Of a stretch of 42,344 nucleotides of DNA, positions 1 to 6,846 are shown piece by piece. The notes beneath the pieces were generated by a model, which searched no databases, had not been told where the DNA came from, and saw only the letters and a program-made list of their open reading frames with translations. The first letter of the stretch is position 1. Each line of letters opens with the position of its first letter. Made by a program: the position numbers and the translations under genes. The DNA is from Aeolococcus sp035552595 (lineage in GTDB: Bacteria > Chloroflexota > Dormibacteria > Aeolococcales > Aeolococcaceae), in the NCBI GenBank assembly GCA_035552595.1, contig DASZKZ010000016.1, forward strand, positions 1 through 42,344, read 5' to 3'.

Positions 1-122
1 CGGGGTCGCCACATCACCGCCGGGGTGGGATGCGTCTGGACCACGTCGGCACCGATGGCGGCGGCGTTGTCGACGGCGTTCTGCACACCGCCGCGGATCG
101 ACACGTGGGCGCCGATCAGCAT
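1..122 (-). CDS. nfo: Endonuclease IV (AP endonuclease), N-terminal fragment cut by window edge
   Basis: Reading the minus strand from an ATG at 122 gives MLIGAHVSIRGGVQNAVDNA, followed by an AAAIGADVVQTHP stretch, and the frame stays open to the edge (40 codons). The IGAHVS-x-x-GG start is the first beta strand of the endonuclease IV TIM barrel, a zinc-dependent enzyme that nicks DNA 5' of abasic sites in base-excision repair; the His of AHVS is near the metal site in the family. The start lies 2 bp after the TauE/SafE stop, so it is the third gene of a minus-strand unit. About 85% of the protein lies outside the window, so the metal ligands cannot be checked. Family assignment rests on this short but characteristic N-terminus. 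Confidence 0.75.
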   Translation of the reverse strand, partial: MLIGAHVSIRGGVQNAVDNAAAIGADVVQTHPTPAVMWRP

Positions 123-124
123 GC

Positions 125-871
125 TCACTGCGAGAACTCCAGCCAGGCGGCGGCGCCGAGCCCCAGCACCACCACCACCACGCGGAGGACCTGCGCGGGA
201 ATGTGCCGTGCCAGCGCCGCACCCACGCGGCCGCCGACCAGCGTGGAGGGCGCCAGCACCAGCACGTAGCCCCAGTGCACCGGGGCGAGGAAGGCGAAGA
301 CGATTCCCGACACCAGGTTCATGGTCCCTGCCAGCGGCACCTTGAGCGCGTTGAGGCGGGGCAGCGTGTCGGCGATGGTCACCGCCATCAGAGCCAGGAT
401 GAGCACGCTCACGGCAGCGCCGAAATAGCCTCCGTACACGCCGGTGGCGAACGTGCCGGCGCGCAGCAACCACGCCTGCCGCCCCTGCCGTCCCACCAAG
501 CTGTCGGCGATGCGGCGCTGCAGGAGCAGCATCGCGCAGGCCAGCACGATGAGCAGCGGCACCACCTGGCTGAAGGCGCGCGCCGGGGTGGTCAGCAGCA
601 GCACCCCTCCCCCGATGGCACCGACCCCGGCGAAGGGGAGCAGCCCGAGCAGGCGACCCTTCTGGGCGACCAGCTCACTGCGGAATCCAATGGCACCGCC
701 GACCGCTGCTGGAACGATGCCGACGGTGTTGGTGACGTTGGCAGCCAGCGGTGGCAGCCCCAGGACGACGAGCAGTGGAAAGCTGAGCAGCGACCCTCCA
801 CCGGCGATGGTGTTGGCCGCTCCCGCCACCAGGCCCCCGGCGATCACCAGCAGGACATCGCGGAGGCTCAC
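125..871 (-). CDS. TauE/SafE-family membrane transporter (probable anion exporter)
   Basis: A 248-residue polytopic membrane protein with GTG start, close to the usual family length of about 250. The first helix and loop hold the TauE/SafE signature: AANTIAGGGSLLSFPLL followed by GLPPLAANVTNTVG, and a second related half later (MNLVSGIVFAFLAPVHWGYVLVLAPSTLVGGRVGA) reflects the internal duplication of this family. Members export sulfite, sulfoacetate or other small anions, or act as permeases with unknown substrates. The substrate cannot be told from sequence. It starts 15 bp behind the SDR gene and ends 2 bp before the endonuclease IV start, so the three are probably cotranscribed. No sulfur metabolism genes lie near it to favour sulfite. 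Confidence 0.85.
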   Translation of the reverse strand: MSLRDVLLVIAGGLVAGAANTIAGGGSLLSFPLLVVLGLPPLAANVTNTVGIVPAAVGGAIGFRSELVAQKGRLLGLLPFAGVGAIGGGVLLLTTPARAFSQVVPLLIVLACAMLLLQRRIADSLVGRQGRQAWLLRAGTFATGVYGGYFGAAVSVLILALMAVTIADTLPRLNALKVPLAGTMNLVSGIVFAFLAPVHWGYVLVLAPSTLVGGRVGAALARHIPAQVLRVVVVVLGLGAAAWLEFSQ

Positions 872-886
872 CGCGCGGCCCTGCCC

Positions 887-1789
887 CTACTGGCCGCCGA
901 GGAAGGGGATCCCGTAGGTCTCCAGCCGCGAGCCCACCGAGGACGACCACACCTCGGCGATGGCGTCGGCGGTCCAGCCGCCGTCGCGGTAGGCGGCGCT
1001 GATCTCCTCGGGATGCGACCACAGCGAGAGCTTGTCGCCCCCAAGTCCGATGCACTGCCCGGTCACGTCCTTGGCGGCGTCGGAGCAGAGGAAGACCAGC
1101 AGCGGGGCCACGTCCTCGGGCATGCCCATGCCCATCTGCTTGCGGATCAGGTCGGGCAGCGGCTCGCCCTTCTCGGCGGCGTCGACCATCTCGGCCATCC
1201 CCGGGATGCTGGCGATCATCCGGGTGATGGCGTTGGGGACGATGGCATTGACGGTGATCTCCGCGCGGGCCAGCTCCAGCGCCCAGGTGCGCGCGAAGGC
1301 GGCGATGCCGGCCTTGGCGCCGGCGTAGTTGGTCTGCCCGAAGTTGCCGCGCTGACCGGCCCACGACGAGACCACCACGATGCGTCCCCCGCGGCCCTGC
1401 TCTCGCATGCGCAGCGCGGCGGCGCGCGCGCAGGTGAAGGTGCCGCGCATGTGCGTCTCGATGACGGCGTCGAAGTCCTCGTCGCTCATCTTCCAGAGCA
1501 CGCGATCGCGGAGGATGCCGGCGTTGGTGCACAGGATGTCGATGCCACCGAAGCTGTCGACGGCGCGTTGCACCAGCGCGTCGGCGGCCTCCGTGGAGCC
1601 CACCGCCGCCACCTCGGCCACCGCCTTGGCGCCGCCCTCGGTGAGCTCTTTGACGGTCTGCTCGGCGACATCGGAGTCGACGTCGTTGATGACCACGGCG
1701 CATCCGGCTTCGGCAAGGGCGCGGGCGTAGGCACGGCCGATGCCGCGGCCGCTGCCGGTGACCACGGCGACCTTTCCGTCGAGATTCAT
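887..1789 (-). CDS. Short-chain dehydrogenase/reductase (classical SDR)
   Basis: A 300-residue NAD(P)-dependent oxidoreductase. Visible motifs are the cofactor glycine motif TGSGRGIG (residues 11-18), NAG at 89-91, catalytic Ser at about 141-142 in VVVSSWAG, and Tyr155-x-x-x-Lys159 in YAGAK. Asp36 after the second strand favours NAD over NADP. The protein is about 50 residues longer than a minimal FabG; its C-terminal tail (HPEEISAAYRDGGWTADAIAEVW) recalls the SDR domain of multifunctional beta-oxidation enzymes, so a 3-hydroxyacyl-CoA or related substrate is possible but unproven. The ATG has a strong ribosome site (AGGAGAG about 5 nt upstream) and a -10-like box just before it, so it heads the SDR-TauE-nfo unit. 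Confidence 0.88.
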   Translation of the reverse strand: MNLDGKVAVVTGSGRGIGRAYARALAEAGCAVVINDVDSDVAEQTVKELTEGGAKAVAEVAAVGSTEAADALVQRAVDSFGGIDILCTNAGILRDRVLWKMSDEDFDAVIETHMRGTFTCARAAALRMREQGRGGRIVVVSSWAGQRGNFGQTNYAGAKAGIAAFARTWALELARAEITVNAIVPNAITRMIASIPGMAEMVDAAEKGEPLPDLIRKQMGMGMPEDVAPLLVFLCSDAAKDVTGQCIGLGGDKLSLWSHPEEISAAYRDGGWTADAIAEVWSSSVGSRLETYGIPFLGGQ

Positions 1790-1826
1790 GCTCTCTCCTG
1801 GTGATGTCTGCGTTCAGCGCCCGACA

Positions 1827-1832
1827 TTCTTA
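1827..1832 (-). promoter_or_regulatory. Possible -10 element of the SDR unit
   Basis: Minus-strand TAAGAA, preceded by TG, lies about 37 nt upstream of the SDR start codon and right after the last hairpin of the upstream repeat element. It would give a short leader carrying the AGGAGAG ribosome site. No convincing -35 box is visible because that position falls inside the hairpin. Prediction from sequence only. Confidence 0.3.
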
Positions 1833-1833
1833 C

Positions 1834-1955
1834 AGGGGCGGGGCAGATCCCCGCCCCTCGCATGGTCGGAATCAATCCGACCATGCCCACCCCCACCCCC
1901 CGGCGCGCCTCGCGCGCCGGCTCGGCATTCGCCTCGCGATCGGGTCCGGCGTGCC
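1834..1955 (-). repeat. Stop-proximal hairpin element, copy 1
   Basis: This gap between the exchanger stop (1959) and the SDR start holds three perfect inverted repeats in a row: 1834-1843/1849-1858 (10 bp, 5-nt loop), 1860-1870/1876-1886 (11 bp, 5-nt loop) and 1900-1908/1912-1920 (9 bp, 3-nt loop). Read on the minus strand, the element begins a few bases after the stop with GCCGGACCCG, continues with CGAGCCGGCGCG and ends in a GAGGGGCG hairpin. The same landmarks in the same order follow the ychF stop (copy 2, 5626-5740). It may act as terminator or mRNA 3' stabiliser, or be a mobile intergenic repeat. Confidence 0.6.
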
Positions 1956-1958
1956 GCG

Positions 1959-2954
1959 TCAGGAGCCCAGCCGCCCTCCGGCGACGATCTCGGCGACGAC
2001 GTAGCCCAGCCAGGGCACGCCGGCAAGGAGGAGCCAGATGCCGCGGGCGGAGCCGTGGCGGAGCAGACCGAGCAGGGACACGGCCGTGACCAGGGTGAGC
2101 AGGCCGCTGAGCACGCCGTTGAAATCGGGCCTCCACGGGGTGAAGCTGAGCCCGATGAACCCCAGGATGCACGCCTGGAAGGCGGCGGAGCCGGCGACGT
2201 TGCCGAAGGCCAGGTGATCGTCGCCGCTGCGCACCCAGAGCACGCTGTTGAGCGTCTCGGGGAGCTCGGTCGCCACCGGCACCACGATCACCGCCAGGGT
2301 GAGGGGATTGGTGTGCAGCGAGCCGGCCACGTCGTTGAGCGCGCGCACGAAGAGGTCGGACCCGGCGATGAGCATGGCCACCGCGGCAGCGAGCTGCACC
2401 CCGACCCACAGCGACGACGGATCGTGGCCGTGCCAGCGGACCAGGTGGAGGGGCTCGGGCGCGGACTCGGCGGGATCGCCCCCGGCCAGGGTGGCGCGGA
2501 CGTAGAGGGCGTAGGCGAGGAGGAGGCCGGCGCCCAGGACGACGCGCGCCGGAGTGGGCAGGACGATGGCCACGAGCACCAGGGAGAAGCCGCCGATGAA
2601 CAGCCCCAGGTCCCGCCGCACCTGGGACGCCTCGAGCCGCAGGCGCCGCCCCCGTCCCCGCAGGAGCACCGCCGCGGCGGTCACCGCCGTGCCCACGCCG
2701 AGGAGCAGGAAGGAGGAGCCGAGCACCGCCCCGGTGGCCACGGACGCCGCCGAGGGCTGGCCGCTGACCAGCGCCACCACCGGCACCACCGTCTCGGGCA
2801 GCGAGGTGCCCAGCGCGGCCAGGAGGCTGCCGGTGGCGCCGCTGGCCAGCTTCATCCGGAAGCCGGCCCACTCCACGGCGTTGGTGAACAGCTCGGACGC
2901 GGCCACGATCAGCAGCAGGCCGCCGCCGAACAGCACAACCTCAGTCATCGTCAT
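1959..2954 (-). CDS. Sodium/calcium exchanger (CaCA) family antiporter
   Basis: A 331-residue integral membrane protein with two alpha repeats, the ion-binding hallmark of CaCA exchangers: alpha-1 around residues 38-65 with GTSLPETVVPVVA (Glu54 as likely ion ligand), and alpha-2 at about 218-265 with VVPVATELPETLNS. About ten hydrophobic segments are visible, including an N-terminal one. Family members exchange Ca2+ or other cations for Na+, H+ or K+ across the plasma membrane; the ion here is not determined. Its ATG at 2954 overlaps the Nudix gene end by 14 bp (a second in-frame ATG at 2948 overlaps by 8), so it is the last gene of the chain starting at 5331. It is followed by the hairpin element 1834-1955. 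Confidence 0.88.
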   Translation of the reverse strand: MTMTEVVLFGGGLLLIVAASELFTNAVEWAGFRMKLASGATGSLLAALGTSLPETVVPVVALVSGQPSAASVATGAVLGSSFLLLGVGTAVTAAAVLLRGRGRRLRLEASQVRRDLGLFIGGFSLVLVAIVLPTPARVVLGAGLLLAYALYVRATLAGGDPAESAPEPLHLVRWHGHDPSSLWVGVQLAAAVAMLIAGSDLFVRALNDVAGSLHTNPLTLAVIVVPVATELPETLNSVLWVRSGDDHLAFGNVAGSAAFQACILGFIGLSFTPWRPDFNGVLSGLLTLVTAVSLLGLLRHGSARGIWLLLAGVPWLGYVVAEIVAGGRLGS

Positions 2955-3495
2955 CCCGGCCGTGGCGGCGGAGGCGGTCGAGGGGGGCGCTCAGCCAGCT
3001 GGTGCTGAAGGCGGCGACGGTCCGCGGGGTGATCGGCTGGACGCGGTGCACCGGAGGAGCGCCCTCGGAGCGCGCCAGGGCGTCGTAGACGCGCTGCCGG
3101 CACCAGGGGAACGCCGTGCGCGGGATCCTGTCGGCGGTGACGAAGATGGTGCGCAGGGCCTCGATGCTCCAGCGCGCGTGCCCCCCGGCGATCTCGGCGA
3201 GGAAGACGGCGTCGGCGGCGTTGCGCAGCCCGCTCCAGGAGTACACGCCCACCAGGCCGCGGATGTTCACCTCGTACCCGGTCTCCTCCTCAGCCTCCCG
3301 CACGGCGGTCTGGGCGGGGTCCTCGTCGCGCTCGACGTGACCACCGGGGAGCTCCCATCCGGGAGGGAAGGGGCGGAGCTGGAGGAGCACGCGCGACCCG
3401 TCCACGATCGCCGCCTGGGCGCCCTGCACGGGCCACACCACCCCGTCGACCACGACCTGCGACGGACGCTCGGCCCGGCGGTCGCGCAGGCTCAA
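2941..3495 (-). CDS. Nudix hydrolase
   Basis: A 184-residue protein with a complete Nudix box at residues 52-74: GHVERDE, seven residues, then REAEEETGY, matching G-x5-E-x7-REUxEExGU, whose Glu residues bind Mg2+ or Mn2+. The preceding strand WELPGG is also typical. Nudix enzymes hydrolyse nucleoside diphosphates linked to another group (oxidised nucleotides, ADP-ribose, NADH and others); nothing in sequence fixes the substrate. The start is TTG at 3495, overlapping the stop of the upstream 81-residue gene as TTGA; there is no clear ribosome site, so translation is probably coupled. A later GTG could be used instead but would remove the beta strand before the core. Confidence 0.9.
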   Translation of the reverse strand: MSLRDRRAERPSQVVVDGVVWPVQGAQAAIVDGSRVLLQLRPFPPGWELPGGHVERDEDPAQTAVREAEEETGYEVNIRGLVGVYSWSGLRNAADAVFLAEIAGGHARWSIEALRTIFVTADRIPRTAFPWCRQRVYDALARSEGAPPVHRVQPITPRTVAAFSTSWLSAPLDRLRRHGRDDDD

Positions 3496-3737
3496 TCTAG
3501 TTTGACGCGCTTGGGGCGGCGGGTCGCTGGTTTGCGGGCGGTGCCGGCGGCCCGGGGGCGCCGCGGGGTGCGGCCACTGTTGTGCTCGATGATCACCGCG
3601 ATGGCGAGGAGCAGCTCACGCTGGGCGTTGAGCAGATGGAGCTGGGCCTCGGGGGGGACCAGCTCGCCCAGAGAGCTGGCCAGGAGCCGGGCGGCGTCGC
3701 TCAGCACCTTGTTGGGAAACGCCCCTGTCTCGCTCAT
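3492..3737 (-). CDS. Small helical protein of the Get3/ArsA operon, unknown function
   Basis: An 81-residue protein with ATG at 3737, which overlaps the ATPase stop as ATGA; its own stop overlaps the Nudix TTG. Residues about 10-52 look like two amphipathic helices (VLSDAARLLASSLGELVPPE then AQLHLLNAQRELLLAIAVII), followed by a very basic, Arg/Lys/Pro-rich tail (residues 56-80). No family recognised. The tail could bind nucleic acid or acidic membrane surfaces; the helical part could be a dimerisation or partner-binding unit. The tight overlap on both sides says it is made together with the ATPase. Third-position G/C use and protein-like composition support it as real. Confidence 0.75.
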   Translation of the reverse strand: MSETGAFPNKVLSDAARLLASSLGELVPPEAQLHLLNAQRELLLAIAVIIEHNSGRTPRRPRAAGTARKPATRRPKRVKLD

Positions 3738-4906
3738 CTGGCGGCTCCCGAGAACGTGACTCGGAGGACACCCTCGTCGAGCTTGCCGCGGGTCACCTTG
3801 GTGCCGTTGAGCACGCGGGGGAGGCTGATCTCGCGCTTGTATGGTCCGACGCTGATGAAGAGCTCGCCAGGACGGTGGGTGATGTCCACCTCGTCCTTGT
3901 CGACGAAGGGCAGCTGCAGGCGGAGCTCGTAGCCGGCACCCACCTTCTTGAGCTGCTGCGAGACGGTGGTGTGGAAGTGCTGGGTGGGATCGGTGTCGCC
4001 GAAGATCGACCCGGCCATCTCCGCCAGCGCCGCCAGCCCGACGATCTCGTGGTCGAAGAGCGGGGTGCGCCGGATCGGCACCGGGGAGAAGGCCACGTCG
4101 ACCATGGCGTCGTACTTCTTCTGGGAGCGGTGCCAGGCGTCGAAGTACTCGTCCTTGACCTCGTCGGGGAGGACGCGGTTGACCACCACCAGGTCGGTGA
4201 GGTAGTCGTAGAGGCAGAGGTAGGTGAAGGCGCGCTGGGCCTCCTTGACCACCATCTTCTCGAGGTTGAGCACCAGCCGGACGGTGCACACCTTGGGGTC
4301 GCCGAGGATGTTCTTCATGCCGTCGAGATCGAAGAGCAGATCCTTGACATGGCCGAAGATGTCGTCGGTGGGAAGGGGGATGCTGGTGAAGGGCTGGACC
4401 ACCGGACGGGCCACCTTCCACACCTTGCGCTCCAGCGGGAAGATCTTGGTGAGGTACCAGCGGGCCACGTCCGGGAATGCGAGCAGCTGCAGGGTCTCGC
4501 CGGTGGGCGCGCAGTCGACGATGACGACGTCGTACTTGCCCTGCTCCTTGTGCCTCTTGATCCACATCAGGCTGGCCACCTCCTCCATCCCGGGAGGGGT
4601 GGCCATCTCCTCGGCGACGAAGTCGTTGACGCCCCACGACGCGAACAGCGAGATCAGGTAGCTGTGGACGCGCTCCCAGTGCTCCTCCATCTCGTGGAGG
4701 GCGTTGATCTCCTGGGCGTGGAGGTTGGGGGCCACCGGGGTGGGGTGGTCGCCGAGCTCCATGTCGAAGGAGTCGCCGAGAGAGTGCGCCGCATCCGTGG
4801 AGATGATCAGGGTGCGATGACCCAGCTTGGCGCAGGCCACCGCCGTCGCCGCCGCCACGGTGGTCTTGCCCACCCCGCCCTTGCCCGTGTAGAGGATGAC
4901 CCGCAC
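3734..4906 (-). CDS. ArsA/Get3-family ATPase with C-terminal HSP20-like domain
   Basis: A 390-residue P-loop ATPase. Deviant Walker A GKGGVGKTT is at residues 8-16, switch I reads STDAAHSLGDSF (about 36-47), and the switch II region reads DCAPTGETLQLL, as in ArsA and Get3 (usually DTAPTGHTLRLL). The last 70-75 residues (LRLQLPFVDKDEVDITHRPG onward) form the small beta domain known as the ArsA HSP20-like domain. There is one ATPase half, not two as in plasmid ArsA, and neither the zinc CxxC pair of Get3 nor the arsenite cysteine cluster is seen. GTG at 4906 is chosen because it places the P-loop at the N-terminus; upstream sequence in this frame is antisense-like. It lies 8 bp behind a membrane protein with a C-terminal anchor. 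Membrane-protein targeting is more likely than arsenite efflux; no arsenic genes are nearby. Confidence 0.88.
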   Translation of the reverse strand: MRVILYTGKGGVGKTTVAAATAVACAKLGHRTLIISTDAAHSLGDSFDMELGDHPTPVAPNLHAQEINALHEMEEHWERVHSYLISLFASWGVNDFVAEEMATPPGMEEVASLMWIKRHKEQGKYDVVIVDCAPTGETLQLLAFPDVARWYLTKIFPLERKVWKVARPVVQPFTSIPLPTDDIFGHVKDLLFDLDGMKNILGDPKVCTVRLVLNLEKMVVKEAQRAFTYLCLYDYLTDLVVVNRVLPDEVKDEYFDAWHRSQKKYDAMVDVAFSPVPIRRTPLFDHEIVGLAALAEMAGSIFGDTDPTQHFHTTVSQQLKKVGAGYELRLQLPFVDKDEVDITHRPGELFISVGPYKREISLPRVLNGTKVTRGKLDEGVLRVTFSGAAR

Positions 4907-4914
4907 GGGTGTGG

Positions 4915-5331
4915 CTACTTCACCACGTTGCTGACAATGATGTCGGCAACGATGATGAGCGCGATCATCAGCCCGGCGATGATGGCGACGCGGCGGAGGT
5001 CGGCGGGCACGTAGGGGACGCGGTCGAAGGGGATGGCGGCGTCCTCGCTCTCCAGGGGCTGGATGTACCCCGCGGTCTGTCCCCGCGCCGGGCGGACGCG
5101 GGCCGCCGGGGTCGCGGCGGCCGCTGCCGCTGCGGTGGACGGGGTCACTCGCTGGACCCGGCGGCGGCCAGGGTCGACGGAGGCCGGCTCCCCGGCGATC
5201 GGGCCGGCGGGCTGGAGGTCCTCCGCCTCGACAGCGACGCCGGTGGGGGCGCTGGCGGTGGGCGGTGCCAGGGACGGGCCCGGGCGGCGCGCCACGGCGC
5301 GCTGCTTCTGCTTGCGGGTCTTCTTGGCCAT
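4915..5331 (-). CDS. Candidate tail-anchored membrane protein
   Basis: A 138-residue protein starting MAKKTRKQKQRAVARR (basic N-terminus), then a Pro/Ala/Val-rich low-complexity middle to about residue 100, and a single hydrophobic segment at about 115-136 (VAIIAGLMIALIIVADIIVS) that ends two to three residues from the C-terminus. There is no signal peptide. This is the topology of a tail-anchored protein, which must be inserted after translation. Asp130 inside the anchor is unusual. No family recognised. ATG at 5331 is preferred over upstream in-frame starts, whose sequence looks non-coding. Its stop lies 8 bp before the Get3/ArsA-like ATPase start, making it first gene of the chain. The function of the soluble part is unknown. 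Confidence 0.75.
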   Translation of the reverse strand: MAKKTRKQKQRAVARRPGPSLAPPTASAPTGVAVEAEDLQPAGPIAGEPASVDPGRRRVQRVTPSTAAAAAAATPAARVRPARGQTAGYIQPLESEDAAIPFDRVPYVPADLRRVAIIAGLMIALIIVADIIVSNVVK

Positions 5332-5437
5332 CGGCGCGGCCAAGAGTATCGGATCGGGGAGCGAGCCGAGTTCGAGACTGCGGCGGATCGACCCACGCGG
5401 ACGGCCGCGGGACCTTTCCAAAAAGCCCCGCATGATG

Positions 5438-5446
5438 TGGTAGGCT
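5438..5446 (+). promoter_or_regulatory. Extended -10 motif (TGgTAGGCT), plus strand
   Basis: The sequence TG-g-TAGGCT matches the pattern TGNTANGCT also seen upstream of the response regulator (26099-26107) and infA (30455-30463). No open reading frame follows on the plus strand, because all neighbours are minus-strand genes, so if active it would drive a non-coding transcript starting near 5453. A TTTCCA box lies 20 bp upstream, too far for a good -35. Prediction only. Confidence 0.35.
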
Positions 5447-5452
5447 CCGCTT

Positions 5453-5612
5453 GGAACCACAAGATGTGGGGCTCACCCCCTCTCATCGGGAACCACGGGC
5501 AGCAGGCGCCGGGCCACCTCACCATCCGCGGCTTCACGTCCTCGTCGAGGCCCCTTCCATCTGGCGCTTGCAGCCCACTTCCCGCGCGGCACGGCCGCGC
5601 GGGCTGGGCTGC
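5453..5612 (+). ncRNA. Possible structured RNA in a 410-bp gene-free region
   Basis: Between the membrane protein start (5331) and the ychF stop (5742) no coding sequence is supported. Behind the extended -10 at 5438-5446 the plus strand has a CCACA/TGTGG hairpin (5457-5469), a GGGG/CCCC hairpin around 5468-5479, and a long terminal hairpin: 5570-5577 pairs with 5605-5612 and, after a small internal loop, 5581-5590 pairs with 5594-5603 (18 bp in total). I could not fit it to tRNA, RNase P RNA, tmRNA or SRP RNA. The first hairpin resembles a short stretch of E. coli 6S RNA as I recall it, which is weak evidence. The same bases could be a leader for the minus-strand gene at 5331. Confidence 0.25.
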
Positions 5613-5625
5613 TCGGTGTCTTGAC

Positions 5626-5740
5626 AGAGGGGCGATGCGCCCCTCTCACCCCGCCGGCTCAGCCGACCGAGCTCACTCCCCACTCGGCGCGACTCCGCGC
5701 CGGCTCGCCCTTCGGCTCGCGGACCTTGCCGGGTCCGGCC
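5626..5740 (-). repeat. Stop-proximal hairpin element, copy 2
   Basis: Read on the minus strand right after the ychF stop, this holds GCCGGACCCG, then CGAGCCGGCGCG, then a GAGGGGCG hairpin, the same landmarks and order as copy 1 at 1834-1955. Inverted repeats seen: 5685-5691/5696-5702 (7 bp), 5626-5634/5638-5646 (9 bp, 3-nt loop) and GGACC/GGTCC at 5721-5725/5732-5736. The two copies are clearly alike near the stop and in the last hairpin, and differ in the middle. Likely acts on the 3' end of the ychF transcript. Confidence 0.6.
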
Positions 5741-5741
5741 C

Positions 5742-6836
5742 TCAGAGATTGAATCTGAAATGGACCACGTCGCCGTCCTCGATCACGTAGTCGCGGCCCT
5801 CGAGGCGCTGCCTGCCCTGCTCGCGGACGGCGGTGTAGGAGCCCGCGGAGAGCAGGTCCTCGGCGTCGCAGACCTCGGCGCGGATGAACCCCTTGGCGAA
5901 GTCGGTGTGGATCACGCCCGCCGCGTCGAGGGCGGTGAGGCCGCGGCGCAGCTCCCAGGCGCGCACCTCCTTCTCGCCGGCGGTGAAGAAGGTGACCAGG
6001 TCGAGGAGCTGGTAGGCGTGCCGGGCGAGCAGGTCGAGGCCGGGCTCGGCGATGCCCAGGTCGGCGAGGAACGCGCCGCGGTCGGCGGCGTCGAGCTCGG
6101 CGAGCTCGGACTCGATGCGCGCCGAGATGACCACCACGTCGGCGCCACTCTGCGCGGCGCGCTCGCGGATCGCCGCCGACGGCTCCGCCACACCCGCCCC
6201 CTCGGCGACGTTGACCACCACCACCAGAGGGTTGGCGGTGAGCAGCCAGAGGTCGTGCAGGACGGCCCGCTCCGCCGCGCTCAGGGCCATGGTCCGCACC
6301 GGCGCCCCGCCGTCGAGGTGATCGCGCACCCGCCCCAGGACATCCATCGCCTCAGCGGCCCTCTCCTTCTCCTTCTGCAGGCGCACCGTCTTCTCGACCT
6401 TCTCGAGGCGCTTGCTCACCGTCTCCAGATCGGCGAGCTGCAGCTCCAGCTCCACCACCTCGAGGTCGCGGACGGGGTCGACGCTGCCCTCGACGTGGGT
6501 GATGTCGGTGTCCTCGAAATCGCGGACCACGAGAGCGATGGCGTCGCACTCGCGGATGTGCCCGAGGAACCTGTTGCCCAGCCCCTCTCCGCGGCTGGCC
6601 CCGCGCACCAGTCCGGCGATGTCGGTGAACGTCACCGAGGCGGGGATCACCTTGGGGGGATGGAAGAGCTCCGCCAGCCGCTGCAGGCGCCGGTCGGGGA
6701 CGGCCACCACGCCGGTGTTGGGCTCGATGGTGGTGAAGGGGTAGTTGCCCACCGTCGCCCCCGCCGTGGTGAGCGCGTTGAAGAGGGTCGACTTGCCCGC
6801 GTTGGGCAGGCCGACGATGCCCACCGACAGGCTCAT
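5742..6836 (-). CDS. ychF: Redox-regulated ATPase YchF (Obg-related)
   Basis: A 364-residue P-loop protein of the Obg family, the usual YchF length. G1 is GLPNAGKST near residue 8, G3 is DIAGLVRGAS, and the G4 position reads NVAE instead of NKxD, the change that makes YchF prefer ATP over GTP. A coiled-coil insertion (ETVSKRLEKVEKTVRLQKEKE) follows, and the C-terminus carries the TGS domain (GVIHTDFAKGFIRAEVCDAE to DGDVVHFRFNL). The protein binds ribosomes and influences stress responses in other bacteria. ATG at 6836 is chosen because MSLSVGIVGLPNAGKS is the conserved start. It begins 10 bp after lysC and is the last gene of the Thr unit. Confidence 0.96.
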   Translation of the reverse strand: MSLSVGIVGLPNAGKSTLFNALTTAGATVGNYPFTTIEPNTGVVAVPDRRLQRLAELFHPPKVIPASVTFTDIAGLVRGASRGEGLGNRFLGHIRECDAIALVVRDFEDTDITHVEGSVDPVRDLEVVELELQLADLETVSKRLEKVEKTVRLQKEKERAAEAMDVLGRVRDHLDGGAPVRTMALSAAERAVLHDLWLLTANPLVVVVNVAEGAGVAEPSAAIRERAAQSGADVVVISARIESELAELDAADRGAFLADLGIAEPGLDLLARHAYQLLDLVTFFTAGEKEVRAWELRRGLTALDAAGVIHTDFAKGFIRAEVCDAEDLLSAGSYTAVREQGRQRLEGRDYVIEDGDVVHFRFNL

Positions 6837-6846
6837 GGCGGCGTGG

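Noticed and set aside
3734..4906. Arsenite efflux ATPase (arsA) with arsenic resistance operon
   Set aside because: Single ATPase half, HSP20-like C-terminal domain, no arsenite cysteine cluster and no arsB, arsC, arsD or arsR nearby.
4907..5476. N-terminal extension of the ArsA/Get3-like ATPase in the same frame
   Set aside because: Arg/Pro/Gly-rich, overlaps the complete tail-anchored protein gene, and would place the P-loop 190 residues inside, unlike any family member.
5332..5741. tRNA, tmRNA, SRP RNA or RNase P RNA in the gene-free region
   Set aside because: No T-loop, tmRNA end, SRP GNAR core or RNase P conserved blocks could be fitted on either strand.
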